A DNA stretch of 64,000 bases from Elysia chlorotica. Its lineage: Eukaryota; Mollusca; Gastropoda; Plakobranchidae. The translations under genes were made by a program, and so were the position numbers. The stretch is taken from the NCBI GenBank assembly GCA_003991915.1, contig RQTK01000049.1, positions 826,172 to 890,171 on the forward strand, given 5' to 3'. The notes under the pieces were generated by a model. The model saw only the letters and a list, made by a program, of their open reading frames with translations. It was not told the origin of the DNA and made no database searches. This document shows positions 1 through 17,511 of the stretch, piece by piece (position 1 is the stretch's first letter; every line of letters starts with the position of its first letter).

Positions 1-628
1 GTCTGGTCTCTCACTACCTGCAAAATAGTGATCATACAAAATAAACTTGGATATGATGACAAAGCCTGAACTTTTTTAGTTAAATGTTTTTCTTCCTTTT
101 CTTTTTTAAAGTAACTTACATTTATGTTGCATTTCATGTCATAAAACAATTTGTAATTTAAAAATAATGTGGTACCTACAATTCAAATTTTAATGAAGAG
201 TCTAAAAATAAGCAGACCCTTAGCGGTTTGATAAAGAAAAAAGATCTAGTCCTTATAACTTGTATTAGAAATATCATAAAATGTTACTAGTTAGTGCTCA
301 TGGAGTAATTTCAGAGTAATTATTCCCAGCAGGGCTACCAATAATAATTTATATCATTCCCAGCCTGTATTTTGCCCAGCCAATCTCACTGAAACCTGTT
401 CACGTTATATTTCATCATTTGTGATTTAATTAGATCTAGATCTATATTACAGATATATTCAAGTTGTTTCTACTAAACTAAAGATTCAGAAACAACAAAG
501 CAAACAAAAAGAATTGCATTAATATTTTAAGCAGGTGATCTTATCACAAAAGAAAAAACAACAAAACAGGCTGGGAATAATGTTTTTAAATTCACAGCCT
601 GGCTTTCCCTCACAAAAGACAGGTCTGC
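1..628. other. Non-genic AT-rich sequence
   Basis: No coding exon, RNA gene or recognisable element is seen. The stretch is AT-rich, with a short AGATCTAGATCT-type motif near 433-444 like those scattered elsewhere in the window. Confidence 0.5.
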
Positions 629-1640
629 AACCCATGCAGCGCTTTGAAGGTCGCCCGGAGGCCAGATGACCAGTTTGGGTCTGGGCCCGAGTGACTGGGT
701 GTGGCAAAACTGTTCACCTGGTTAACTATTGCTCTGAGTGTTGCGCTGTTATCGCCGTTTTTTGTTTTTATCATTATAGGTTCATAAAACTATATATTTC
801 TATTGAGCTGAGAAGTTGGCTGATTTCACTAGATCCTCTTTGTTTCTGCTTCTTAATAATCATTCATTTCTAATCGTGTGGAAGGAATAAAGGAAAAGCA
901 GGTTATTATTTTCTTTCCTGCAGGTTATCACAATTAAACTTATAGTTTGAATAGCTGTGGGTGTTGTATGTTTCAGTTCAAATCCTTTTTTACATGGAAC
1001 AACATTCCTCCTGTGTGTCTCTTGACCAAAAGGGTTTTTAAATGCATTTAGAACCCCTGTAGCCCCAATTGAAAGTTCTAAATACAGAAATGGAAATATC
1101 ATCAGAGGATCAAACCTTTGACCTCCTACTCGTCAATCCAGCAAACTAATGCTAGAAATAGCTGGCGCCTTATATTGCAAAAATGCAATCTTATTTCGAA
1201 AATCAAATTAATGTTAAGTCCAACAGGTTTCCTACAGAGATGGACAGAAAAACAGCGGCGATATCAAAGATTTGAACCTTGGACCTCCTGCTCCTCATCC
1301 CCGAGCACTGGACACTGAGCTATCTTTACGCCCCTACTAAGCCAACGCTAATAATTTTTTAATTTAAATAGATCTACATCCCACGAATTTCTGGTAAAAA
1401 CAGACCAGACTTGTTTACACCTACCGAGTATCGCACCGTCTGCTTGAGAACCTGTGAGGTGGTAATAATCAAAGACTATCAAGCGAAGCACCGGCAGTTA
1501 CTACAGTTACACAGTTCATGTCTGCCTACTATCCAAATAAATTCAGAACAGTGTAAAAGTGAGCCAATGGCAATTACAAGCTCCAGTCACAAACAGAACA
1601 GGTCTGAGTTCAACAAGCAATCTGCTGGTCAGCGCTGTTT
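629..1640 (-). repeat. Dispersed repeat with two tRNA-like modules, copy 1
   Basis: This roughly 1 kb segment recurs at 30200-31140 in the same orientation with clear but diverged identity from end to end. On the minus strand it contains two tRNA-like modules. One is at about 1105-1168. The other is at about 1270-1337, with an A-box-like TAGCTCAGTGTCC and a B-box-like GGTTCAAATC. That structure suggests a SINE, or a composite element, built from two tRNA-derived heads. The copy ends near a short TG-rich run (1650-1675). Short open frames in it are not genes. The element boundaries are my estimate from the two-copy comparison. Confidence 0.7.
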
Positions 1641-1984
1641 CACATCAGTGTGTGTGTGTGTCTGTCTGTCTTTGTGTCTCGTGGGGCGGCGTTGGACACT
1701 TCTATGTGAACCAGTCAAAGTATGGTTTTCATAACCATCTTCACCTACACAATGGTCCACCCGTCTTTATACACGGAGACTAAACATCACCAGTTTACCC
1801 GAGATCTCTACCGGGGGAATCTCTCTCTTTCCTTTCTTAGAGATCCAGGCTATCATCAGTGATAACCGTCATAATGTGACTGGGAGGCTGAGAACCCTCC
1901 AAACTACTCAATGGTTTCATTGGTTGACATTTTAAGAGCCTCTACACCCATTCACATGTTTCTCGCGTGTAAGAAATAGAAGGA

Positions 1985-2545
1985 ATGAATAAAGGCCCAC
2001 TACCAGAGGTAGTTACTTGGCACCCCGTGTTGGGAGGAGCTAAGTCAGTGAGGTAGCCATGAGCGGAACCAGTGTTTCTTTCACAGCAAGGCAGTCAACT
2101 GGCGCGTCACACTTAATACATTAGGAAGGAATATGTACCTGAAAGAGACTCCCCTGGCTACCCTGCAACCAGCGATCCGCCTCCAAACAACAAATGGCAG
2201 AACCCCCCTCCCCAGGTCTGGTCACACCGCGACCTTCCAAGAAATTGCTACCCCGCCATCTGTCACTGGATCCTTCCCACCCCAGTCAGCACTCCACTGC
2301 CCTGCGACCTGGCAAAGGAATCCCAACCACAGTCAGACCCTCATTTTCTCCCGTTTATCAATTTGGAGGAGAAGTTAAGGCCGCCAACTTCATCAGGTCC
2401 AACCAACCTGCGCTTGTTTCCATCGCAACCATCAAAGGCTGTTGGCCTCCTTACAGCAAAGGGTTAAAAACACAAAAATGGATGTGGATTTACTCGACCA
2501 CTTCTCACACCATTGTAGTGTTTTCGCCCAATGCTAGATGACAGA
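1985..2545 (+). mobile_element. Possible LTR-retroelement leader/gag remnant (weak)
   Basis: This island is GC-richer than its surroundings. An AATAAA at about 1990 is followed by a GGCACCCCGTGTTGGG string that resembles a primer-binding-site region. A short ATG frame (from 2059) and then proline/serine-rich frames to about 2541 follow, broken by a stop and a frame change. It could be the leader and start of gag of a decayed LTR element, but I see no protease, RT or paired LTR. It could equally be unrelated sequence. Confidence 0.2.
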
Positions 2546-5489
2546 CCTGCACCAACCCTTGGGGACCCTGATATGTTACAAAGGATGCAGGCATTCAAGG
2601 CACACCAAACTAATCATGAATGGTCCCTACCTGTTGTCAACCACATAAAAAAAAACAGGCTGGGGATAAAATTAAGTGTTTCTCAGGAATTAAGAAAACG
2701 CTGATAATATTGTTCTAAGGTACTTCTACAACCAAGGAAGAGACAGGCTAGGAATAATACTTTTTAGTATTGGCAGCTCAATAGGGAATTAATTGCGGGC
2801 TCCATATTTTTATGGACTCCAAAATACGCCATAAAACAAATAAACTTAATTGTTTTTCATTTGAAACAAATATCTAGATCTAGATGTAAAGATATAATCA
2901 TCTAAAGATCCAACTTCTAATTTACCTCACCTTAGATAAAAACAAAATATTTAATAAAAGTTAATGTGCATCATGAATAAGCCAGACTAGACTATTGTAG
3001 ATCATCTAACACTTCCAGTACCAAGGCTAAACTTATCGTTGAGAGGGTTTTGGTAAAACAGAGAACAAAACTTTTATCGATAGATTGTAATCACACTTAG
3101 ACTCTATATAAATATAATTAATGTCTTATCATAAACAATTAATGGCAAGACTAACCAAGACTTTTCACAATGGTCATCATTTGCACCAATATGTACGATT
3201 GTACGTGTTATTTTTGCACACACTGGTGTGTTGGTGTAAAATCAATTGGCAACTAAAAATGCAATATTCCTGGTATCGAGGAATTGGCTATACCGATAAA
3301 TTCGGCAGATCACGTATTCAATTACATTCGATTTAATCTAAGCTTACGGCCTTTGTCCATTTAGTATTACGAACCCGTTTACAATTAGACTTCACCCAAA
3401 CAGGTTCTTTACTGCACACATTTTTGCATTTTATCGTGTATCAAGAAAAATTGCTGCTCAACGTTGGACTATTAGAAATCAAGTTTTATGTCTTACCATA
3501 GGTCTCACGAGGAAAATGCTGTGAATATATCACTACATATAAATTAGAATAAAGGAACATGTGAAGGAAGATTTCATTTTTATTTTATTTTTTTTTAAAT
3601 GTGGTTATGGCCTACATACTTTATTTCAAAGCAAAAATCCTTATGCTTCGACAAATTGGGAAACAAATTCTCGGCGCAATATCATATCTTCTTACTTTAT
3701 GTTTTAAAAACGTGTAGACACCAATAAGCTTAATCGATTAACGCGTTGGGTTGTGTCCACGGTTTGAATCCCACCTGGTTATCTGTCAAATCAAATGAAC
3801 CATCAGAAAATTTATAGGACGTTAGGCTTATAAAACTATCAACCGCGACTATGGCCCTTTAAACGACACATTAAAGTTCATCAACCTGCTCATGGACGTT
3901 TTTGTTGTGCCATTCAGGTAAACCTCCTCCCTGAATTCATTCAAATGTACGCATGTCTTGTGAGTTGAAGCATGGAGATGAAACTGGACGAGACTGAAAC
4001 TTTAAAAAAATGTTTCCAATGAAAGAGCGTGCAACAAACAAATAAAGAAACAACAACAATCGTAAAAACATAGACATAAGCCGTGCATGATTGTAGTGAC
4101 TAAAGTGTGAGTCCTACATGTACACGTCTTTCCAGGCTGACAGGGTTGATGGCGGTTAAAAAAAAAGAAAATACTGTGAAGGAAAAGATCCGTGAATTCC
4201 ACGTCAATTAACCATGTTCATAACATCGTTGTTAGGCCTAAACTACTTAGAGATCCAGGCATAGCCTACTTTTAATACTTTTTTTTTTTTTTTTTTTTAA
4301 TAAATTTTAATTCAATGAAGCCATTTACTATTCAGCTTATGTTTTTCCAACTTAGCAGCATTGTTGTATTATTTTTTAGAAGTTCATATAGATCTACTTG
4401 TCATCTGAAATAATATTTCTATAAATTTGAACAGAAGGTATGCTATAAAGAAAAAAAGGAAGAAAAAAAAAAAAACACCTAGATCCAGGAACAACATTTG
4501 AAATTGCTCTCTTTAGTTGTTGTGAAGAATCCTGTACTTTGATTGGTCCGTATTCGCCATGTTATGAATCGAAGTTTTCTTGTCATGTCGGAACTAAACA
4601 TTGTATCAGCTTGGTGAACAGATTCCCGAAATTGATCGAGGAACATTTTGATAACTGTGGCACAAATAGATCTACAACCGAGCCATCGAAATGTCAAATG
4701 TATGAATAATAAGATAGTGTTAACGTAAAAGTGATTTTGTTTAAGATAGATCTTGAACCTAGTTTAAACCTATTTATAAAAGTAGACTATTACTGTCTTT
4801 TCGATGTCTGGACATTAGGCTCTGAACTAGAACTAAGAAAGATAGAATGTACAACGATTATATCCAAAGTAGATCTAGATTAGATCTAACATATCATAAA
4901 AATGTTATAGGTAGAAGGCTTCAGGGATCCTGAATTGTAAGTTAGAACTAGAATAGAATCTAGTGGCACAGGGCAACGTCAGAGTAGATCTAGATTCTAG
5001 ACTAGATCTCTAGAGCGCAAACCGACTTTCAATCAGAGGTCCCTAAGTCGATTCACATATCAAGCTGCTCAGTTTCCTTAATATGGGTATCGTTTCCTAT
5101 TGGTTTGGCCGGGGTCAGAAAATAGCTGCCCACATCCGGAGTATTTTAACTGTCTCGGGGGTTCCCTCTAGAAACTATGTCAAGCGTCATTTGTCGATCA
5201 GCGCAATCATCGTAAAATGGTGCAGAACCATATATGTCGATCCGCAGAGAGCTCGACTGTCTTTAGATGGGAGCACCATTGCACCATCAATTCTTAGTAT
5301 TTTGCTTTCCACTCTTTATTAGTTTCTCTTTTTTCCCTCCACTCCTTGATTCCTTTTCAGTTTTCTATCTCACTAACTCTTTCTTTTTCTCCTTCTCTTT
5401 CCTTTCTATCTCTCACAATCTCTTTGTTTTTGTTCTTTCCTTCTTACTCTCTCTTTTCTTTATTTCTCTCTCTCTTTTCCTGACTCATT
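2546..5489. other. Intergenic AT-rich sequence upstream of UBE2S
   Basis: No exon is recognised. A fragment near 3735-3790 has a B-box-like GGTTTGAATCCC and may be a decayed SINE head. AGATCTAGA-type motifs cluster at about 2870-2885 and 4860-5010. A somewhat GC-richer stretch at 5040-5290 could hold the UBE2S promoter and first exon. An ATG directly followed by GT (5217-5221) has the phase the next UBE2S exon needs, but the donor (GTGCAG) is poor. The rest shows nothing I can name. Confidence 0.35.
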
Positions 5490-5760
5490 GGGCAATATTG
5501 GCGCAGATGTCCTAGAGGAACGCAGTATCCAATCGTATGGCCGTATGTTTGATATTATAAATGTAAATTCCTCAAATTAAATTTTGATCCCTTAACAAAA
5601 GCATTTCAAGACCTTTTCTTTAGTTCTTGGAAGATATGTTCACTGCTGTAGAAGTGTGTTAACGCTGGTAATCCACCTCATCGAAATCAAACAAATCTTC
5701 CTGTCCCTATCCCTTTACTAGTCTATGAGCAGGGAAGTCAAGTATGTATTCTAATCAGAC
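5490..5760 (+). repeat. Dispersed repeat related to 53740-54210
   Basis: The reverse complement of about 53760-54020 matches this stretch along its length. Shared landmarks are CCAATCGTAT, TTTGATCCCTTAACA-like and CACTGCTGTAGAAGTG, plus a call of the form GTCTATGNGCAG. Both copies also adjoin long polypurine/polypyrimidine runs (here CT-rich at 5330-5480). It belongs to the loose family of pogo-like non-autonomous elements discussed at 40725-41828. Confidence 0.6.
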
Positions 5761-6252
5761 TAATGTAGACAGTAATTTACTATGTATACAAAGTCCCTAT
5801 TTAATAGGTTGAAATTATATAATTATTGTAATTAAAATTGAGCTACTTAGAAACAAACACTGAAATTTGAGGCCATTGAATTGATAATTTGTATCCATTT
5901 TTCTTTACAAAGCTGCTTTGGGTTTCAAACAAAATCTAATTAACCTCTTGATTAAAGCCAGTATCTTTAAATTTCGAGTCTGAAAACTAAGAAGAAGAAA
6001 AAAGGTTAACTTACTTTTCTCTATCACAGTCTGGAAGGGGTGTAGTGGATTTTTGTCAGAGAGTCCAGTTTCAAATCATGAGAAAGCCACAGGTTTGATC
6101 CTGGGTTGTAAAAAGATTGTTTTGAAATCTCTATTATAAGGCTGACTATATATGTTTGTATTTATTTTGACAATAGCATTTTAGAGTCTCACAAACTCAT
6201 TCACATCTTATTACTTGTCTGAGATCTATATCTCCATGTCATTATTTTCCAG

Positions 6253-6400
6253 ATTTCAAATGTAGAAAACCTATCACCTCAAATTATTCGACAAGTTGCA
6301 AAGGAAGTGAGTGGCCTTTGTCGAAATCCACCAGAAGGCATAAAAGTTTTCATGAATGATGAAGATGTGACAGACATTCAAGCAACAATCGATGGTCCAG
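6253..6400 (+). CDS. UBE2S: UBE2S exon 2: N-terminal helix of UBC fold
   Basis: The exon follows TTTTCCAG and ends in phase 1 before GTATTT. It encodes 49 codons from ISNVENL to TIDGP. Human MNSNVENL aligns if exon 1 contributes just the initiator Met. Confidence 0.93.
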
Positions 6401-9400
6401 GTATTTACTTGTTCATATAATTATTGGCAATCATTTTGCCTCCTAACATTATGAAACAAAAGATTTTAGAATCTAGATAGATAGCAAGATGTATCAAGAC
6501 AGTTACTGTGAATTTTGCTTTGCTTCATTATGTGCTACTTTATATCTTACCTTATTTCTTCCACATTGAGGTTTGAAAATGTTATTTTAATCACGGTTTA
6601 AAAGGACAACTATTATTATGCTCATAATCGGATAATGGCTAAGCAGAAATTACAATTATTCTGTTTACTTCAGTTTTAGTTTGACATTTGTGTACATGTA
6701 TCACCTAATAACCTGTTATATCAGTACCAGGCCTTGGCAGTAAAAACAATACAATAATGAGCTGTGATTTTGCTACATGAAGATCCTTAATCCCTTAGTC
6801 AGAGTCAACAAAAGTCAGACGGTCATATTTCTTTCCAGAGAGACATTTTATTGGGGCGTAAGAAAAGTTACCTTTTTTTTTTTTAAACATCTGAGGCAAC
6901 ACTTTTTAGTGTGAATTAAATACAACCGGTGTCGTAATGCATTTCTGTCAACCCGTACACTTTTTCTCCTCAAATATGCCAATATGTTTTTTTTACCCAA
7001 AAATTTCAACCACGATGCTTTTCGCAATTTTAAATCAATGAACACAGCATTATAACACCCTAAACCCCCTCCTATTTAGAGTCCACACGGTCACATTAAT
7101 AACACATGAGATCAACATTTTTTACTCAACTGCTTGGTTAGGTAGACCAGTATTTCGCTATGCAATGGGCACAAATAAACATGATAGAACAAGAGTGAAT
7201 CTATCATACTGCTTAAATACATACATTTCATTAGGCTAAAACAAAATTTTGATGTTGCTCTTTTACTGTACATTGTTGGTTTATTGTAATACAAAATAAA
7301 TGCATGTGTTAAAGTACAGATAACACTTAAGTTGTTGTTTTCAAACCAATCTGAAACATCAAGTATTTCAAAGTTTAATGGGGTTCATCAAAAAAAGTCT
7401 GAAATTTTTATACTATTATAACTCAAAATATTCATTAGAGGGCTTATTTTGGACTCAGTTTTTACAAAATTTTCTGGGGAGCATGTCCAGACAATTTTGT
7501 CAAGGGGCACTCCCAGGCCTGAAAAAAAGTGCTTTATGACCACAATGATCCACAGTTGTCCACTTAAATTGTACTCATGTTTATAAAGTTTAATGTCATT
7601 ATCATCATAATGTATAAGTACAGCTGTAAAGTTGCTTTGTTTTTTCTTTTCAGCTGATACTCCTTATGCAGGAGGAACTTTTCGGATGAAACTTGTTCTT
7701 GGTAACAACTTTCCCTCAGAACCCCCAAAAGCCTTCTTCCTCACCAAAATATTTCATCCCAATGTGTCAAGCAATGGTGAAATCTGTGTCAACACTCTAA
7801 AGAAAGACTGGAAACCTGACTCAGGAATAAAACATATTTTATTGGTAATTTTATTTCATTGATTTTAATTTTGGCCCCATCTGTAATTTATCCTAAGTCC
7901 ATAAGTTGTCCATCTCATTTTAGCCTCTGGCCATCACACCAGTCCAAGGTTTCTGCTACATGGACTCATTGTTTTCGCGAGTGACACAAGTAAATAATAG
8001 TAACTTGCTCCTCAGGAAAGATATTTTGTTATTAAAAATTTGGATTGGTTTAAATACATTTATCCCTCTTAAAATGACATTCTTTCGAGCGTGCTGGATG
8101 TATTCGGATCAAATCTTATGAAATATATCCTATCAGAGCCTAATTTGAATGCTTTTGGACAAATGTTTTATTTCTTGCATTTTAATTATTCACAATGTGC
8201 AATACAAATTCAGTTACAAATGAAAGACTAAGAGTATTGTACTGAATTGATCATTCATATAATGTTTTTTTCTACCTATCAACGTTAACAATGTTGTCTT
8301 TAGGCAACTTATGGGAAAAAAATCAGACCATGAAAGGAGATGCACGCATTATCATGTTGTAATAAAAAATGATAAAGAGTTTGAAAAAAAAAATACACAG
8401 TAATTTTTTTTTTTCCCTTCCAGACGGTAAAGTGTTTGTTGATTGTGCCTAATCCTGAGTCAGCGTTGAATGCCGAAGCAGGAAAATTATTGTTGGAACA
8501 GTATGAAGATTACTCACTGAGAGCGAAGATGTTCACAGAAATTCATGCCAAACCTCTCAGGTAAAAGCAATATTAGGAACAAATAAATTTGGTCACTTTA
8601 TCTGGAAAAATTCAATAGTTATTGGTATAGTCTACTTAACCCGAGAGAAAATGATCAGTACGGCACTCGTGTTTCAATAATGGCACAGTTAGTAAAAAAT
8701 TTGAACGGTATTCCATCTTTCTAGTTCAGTCCATCTTCAGTTTCTTGGAATTTTGATATTTATGTGATCTTGCCCAATAAAATCCAGACTTGCCATTTGT
8801 TGTGATTTTTTTCCGACATTTTTTTTCTTCTGATTTTCCACATTTGTTGGAAGGATACTTGTCTAAAGGTCCAACAACCTTGATATTGTATAAGTCAGGA
8901 TTGGGATAAAAAAGGATAACTGAGAAAGTGAAATGAAGTGGATAAAATAAGTGCCTCTTGGCATGCCTCATTATTTCTGTTTACTGGTTTAAAAAAAATC
9001 TTATTAGAAAATTGGTTTGCGTTTAAAAGGAGGACAATTTGATTAGCTGTCGTAAAATCTGTTCCAGTAATACAGCAAAGTTCAGGGTTTGGACATTTTT
9101 TTCACTGTGATTCCAATTACTGAAAATGATAGTGACTGAAAGTCTAGCTTTAAATAATTTCTTGTTGCATCATATGATTATCTATAAATCAGTGCTCGTT
9201 TTGAAATTCAAAAACTTAAGTTTTTGTCTTTGCAAATTGCTTTTTATAGAATTTCCATCCGTGACAGTTTCTCAATTATATTTTAATTCACCTTTTTTCC
9301 TTGAATCCAGAGCAACAGAAGACAATTGCTCAACCGAAGACAAGAGCTCAGAGGGACCTCTTGCAAAGAAACATGCAGGGGATAAAAAGGTGGTGGACAA

Positions 9401-9440
9401 AAAGAAGAGAGACAAAAAGAAAACATTGAAGAGATTGTGA
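6253..9440 (+). CDS. UBE2S: Ubiquitin-conjugating enzyme E2 S (first coding exon not found)
   Basis: UBE2S is the E2 that extends Lys11-linked ubiquitin chains on anaphase-promoting complex substrates in mitosis. Four spliced exons join in phase: 6253-6400, 7654-7844, 8424-8560 and 9311-9440. They encode about 201 residues, 202 if the missing exon supplies only the Met. Seen directly are a UBC fold start ([18 protein letters not shown]), the HPN motif at about 85-87, and the catalytic Cys in NGEICVN. That Cys falls at position 95, as in human, if a single Met precedes. A basic Lys-rich tail ends in KRL, like the C-terminal Leu/Arg tail through which family members bind APC/C. The human protein is 222 residues; the linker before the tail is shorter here. 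All introns are GT-AG. The gene converges on CLCN7. The upstream exon must end in phase 0; I could not locate it. Confidence 0.95.
7654..7844 (+). CDS. UBE2S: UBE2S exon 3: catalytic core
   Basis: The exon follows TTTTCAG and ends at GTAATT. It carries [12 protein letters not shown], the HPN motif and the catalytic Cys in NGEICVN, followed by LKKDW. It ends in phase 0. Confidence 0.96.
8424..8560 (+). CDS. UBE2S: UBE2S exon 4: C-terminal helices of UBC fold
   Basis: The exon follows CCTTCCAG and ends at GTAAAA in phase 2. It includes the conserved NPESALN-EAG string and the helix with YEDYSLRAK, then TEIHAKPL. Confidence 0.95.
9311..9440 (+). CDS. UBE2S: UBE2S exon 5: basic tail and stop
   Basis: The exon follows TTGAATCCAG. 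An acidic linker ([14 protein letters not shown]) leads to [11 protein letters not shown], which matches the human PMAKKHAGE region. A Lys-rich tail follows, ending LKRL and TGA at 9438-9440. The terminal Arg-Leu is the feature UBE2S uses to contact APC/C in vertebrates; its use here is inferred. Confidence 0.95.
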
Positions 9441-11039
9441 CCTTTCATCTTGACTACCATTAAAATTCCTGTCATCCTTCAGCCACTTTCTCTCTGTCTG
9501 TCCGTTGAAGTCATGTTCTACAAATCACAATTTTATTCTTGTCATCACCATTGCAATCATGCACATTTTGGTTATTGGTTGAGGAAACCGTCATCCTAAC
9601 ATTTTAGATGATCATGTTTACTAAATTATGTACAACTGATTTACTCATTTATTTAAAGGTGCAAATTTTGATGTTGGAAATATATAATATATATTGTGTA
9701 TAATATAAAAACAAATGTATCTTTTTGTGATAGTGTGGATGTAGAGTTAAGCTAGCTGAGGTAGAAATTTTGTTTATTTTTTTAGTAGTGTGTGGATGTT
9801 GAAATAAGCTAGATGAGGTAATATTTTTGTTTGTTTATTATTTAATAATGCTTTTCTTTAAATTTTCTCTGTCAATATCTTAATTTCAATTCAAGCAGAT
9901 AAATTATTATTTATTATGACAACACATTTTTATCCATATTATGGTTTTTGTGGCAATGTAAGCTACCACATATCCCAATGGAATGAGCCCTACTATGATA
10001 TTTTGATACAATTAATAGCTTTATTCTTACAAACACTTTCCTTAATTGATTATTGAGTTGTTTACAAGTGTGAGAATCCAACATGAAAGTCTAAACACTG
10101 TTTAGATTTCTATTCAGAGTTGTAATTAGCTTGCATGCATATTTATTTTTAAAAATACTCCATTAAAGTATTTTTGTCTTTAATGTGTGACCTGTTCCAT
10201 TTGAATGACAAATCCTGATTTTTTATTGTTTACTTTTTTGTGGGTGTAATCTCTTAGATATGATTTTTTTATCTTTTAAAAATCTCGGCTGATTTGAAAC
10301 ATAGATTCAACTTTTGGTGTCGAGCATTGATAGAAATTTTTATTTTTTTTACATTTTAATTTGTAAGAAAAAAAAAGTAAACAAGCTTCAGTTTAAAACT
10401 AAAAGTTAGTATCTAGAACCAGTGTTTTGAATATTGCAGGGGATATATGGACCCTTGAGGTCACAATTCAGGAACCTCGGCATTTTTGAAAGACTTGTTG
10501 CCTGCTTGCAGGTTAACCTGCTATGATGCAACAGCATCCGATTATGACTAGTGAATGTAATGGGTGAATGTGGCAGCTGTTTGTGTTAACTTATTTTTTA
10601 GTCTCATTTGCGTGTTTTAATTATTAAACAATTGTGCATTGAAATACATGAAACTTTTCTTTTGTTTATTTTTTCACTTATTGATTTTTTTAAAAGTAAT
10701 GCAGTGGTACCTTTCATATTATATTTAACCTGATCAGTATGTTGGCAAATAGCAGACAGATGGAGAGGAAATTTGTTTGAAATTGAAATCAACACTTTTA
10801 TTTTGATTTTATAGTATAATCCCTGCTACGGACAGCTAATTCTTTAACTAACCGGAACGTCTGATACATGTATCACCCAGAGGGAAAGTAGTTTACTTTA
10901 GTACACAAGGTTTGCATAGTCGAGCAACAGAAATAATTACACTCAAATAATATCAGTTTCACTATAGATTAAGATAAGAATTAAGATTTATATTTCATGA
11001 TTGTGTGCTGCTGCAACTAGAAATGAAAATACATGTATG
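9441..11039 (+). other. UBE2S 3' UTR and downstream sequence
   Basis: This is AT-rich sequence after the stop. At 9735-9835 a roughly 60-bp piece with GTGTGGATGT and AAGCTAG..GAGGTA is duplicated in tandem. An ATTAAA near 10163 is a possible poly(A) signal. I cannot fix the transcript end. Confidence 0.4.
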
Positions 11040-11235
11040 TCTAGTGTAAAGTGGTTCGAGCCCTGGCAATCTCACCACTACTGGTTGGGTCAGTGTCAGT
11101 TTAATGTGACTGACTGAGACAGGAGTCATGATATCCTGGCCCTGTTTCCTGCGTGGCAGCACATAAAATGGTCAGTCTTGGGGCACATCCACAATATAGC
11201 CTATAGAGTGCTGACGTTCGACGTTGAACCAATTC
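11040..11235 (+). mobile_element. SINE family 2, copy (+)
   Basis: Contains a B-box-like GGTTCGAGCCC. The conserved body follows: GCAGCACATAAAAT, a CTTGGGGC-type core, CCACAATATAGCCTATA, and a GACGTTGAACC end. This family appears at least eight times in the window. Confidence 0.8.
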
Positions 11236-11319
11236 AACTCAACTTAGAAGAGAAGCTTGCTCCTATATTAAAGCGTCCTTGGTATCCAAAGAGGATCACA
11301 TACGATGATGGGTCCGAAG

Positions 11320-11545
11320 GCTTACATCTGACAATTTACATGCTGCCACACACACAAGACAGTGCAGGAATATGAGGACTTCTGAGTCATCGGGTCACAT
11401 TATACATTCTACATGTACTGACACAGACTCAACCAGGAGGAGGCGAAATCTGACAAATAAATTTAGCCCGATTGTGAGCTCAAACTGGGGACTTCCCTGG
11501 GCTCTGAACGCTTTACCACCTGCGCTTGCATACTCCCAAATAATA
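11320..11545 (-). mobile_element. SINE family 2, copy (-)
   Basis: Minus-strand copy of the same SINE. Its tRNA-like head is at about 11455-11530 (B-box-like AGTTTGAGCTC on the minus strand). The body with ATGCTGCCACACA reads to about 11325. It lies in inverted orientation about 85 bp from the previous copy, so the pair could fold into a hairpin in RNA. Confidence 0.7.
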
Positions 11546-17334
<5,789 letters not shown>

Positions 17335-17511
17335 CTACAAAATGATCGTTTTCTCCGCAATGCTGATCTGTCCGTTGTGAGAGTCCACTGTGTAGCGTGC
17401 CAGGTCTTTTCGAGTTACCATGCCAACAACTTGATTCTGGAAGTTGATAACAACCACATGACGTAGACCAAGCGAGCGAAACTTGCTGAAAATGCTTGAA
17501 TAGGAGGCACT
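17335..17511 (-). CDS. CLCN7: CLCN7 exon 22: CBS2 end and stop
   Basis: 58 codons and [23 protein letters not shown] and [10 protein letters not shown] are near-identical to human ClC-7; a polar tail follows. Confidence 0.97.
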   Translation of the reverse strand, partial: SASYSSIFSKFRSLGLRHVVVINFQNQVVGMVTRKDLARYTVDSHNGQISIAEKTIIL

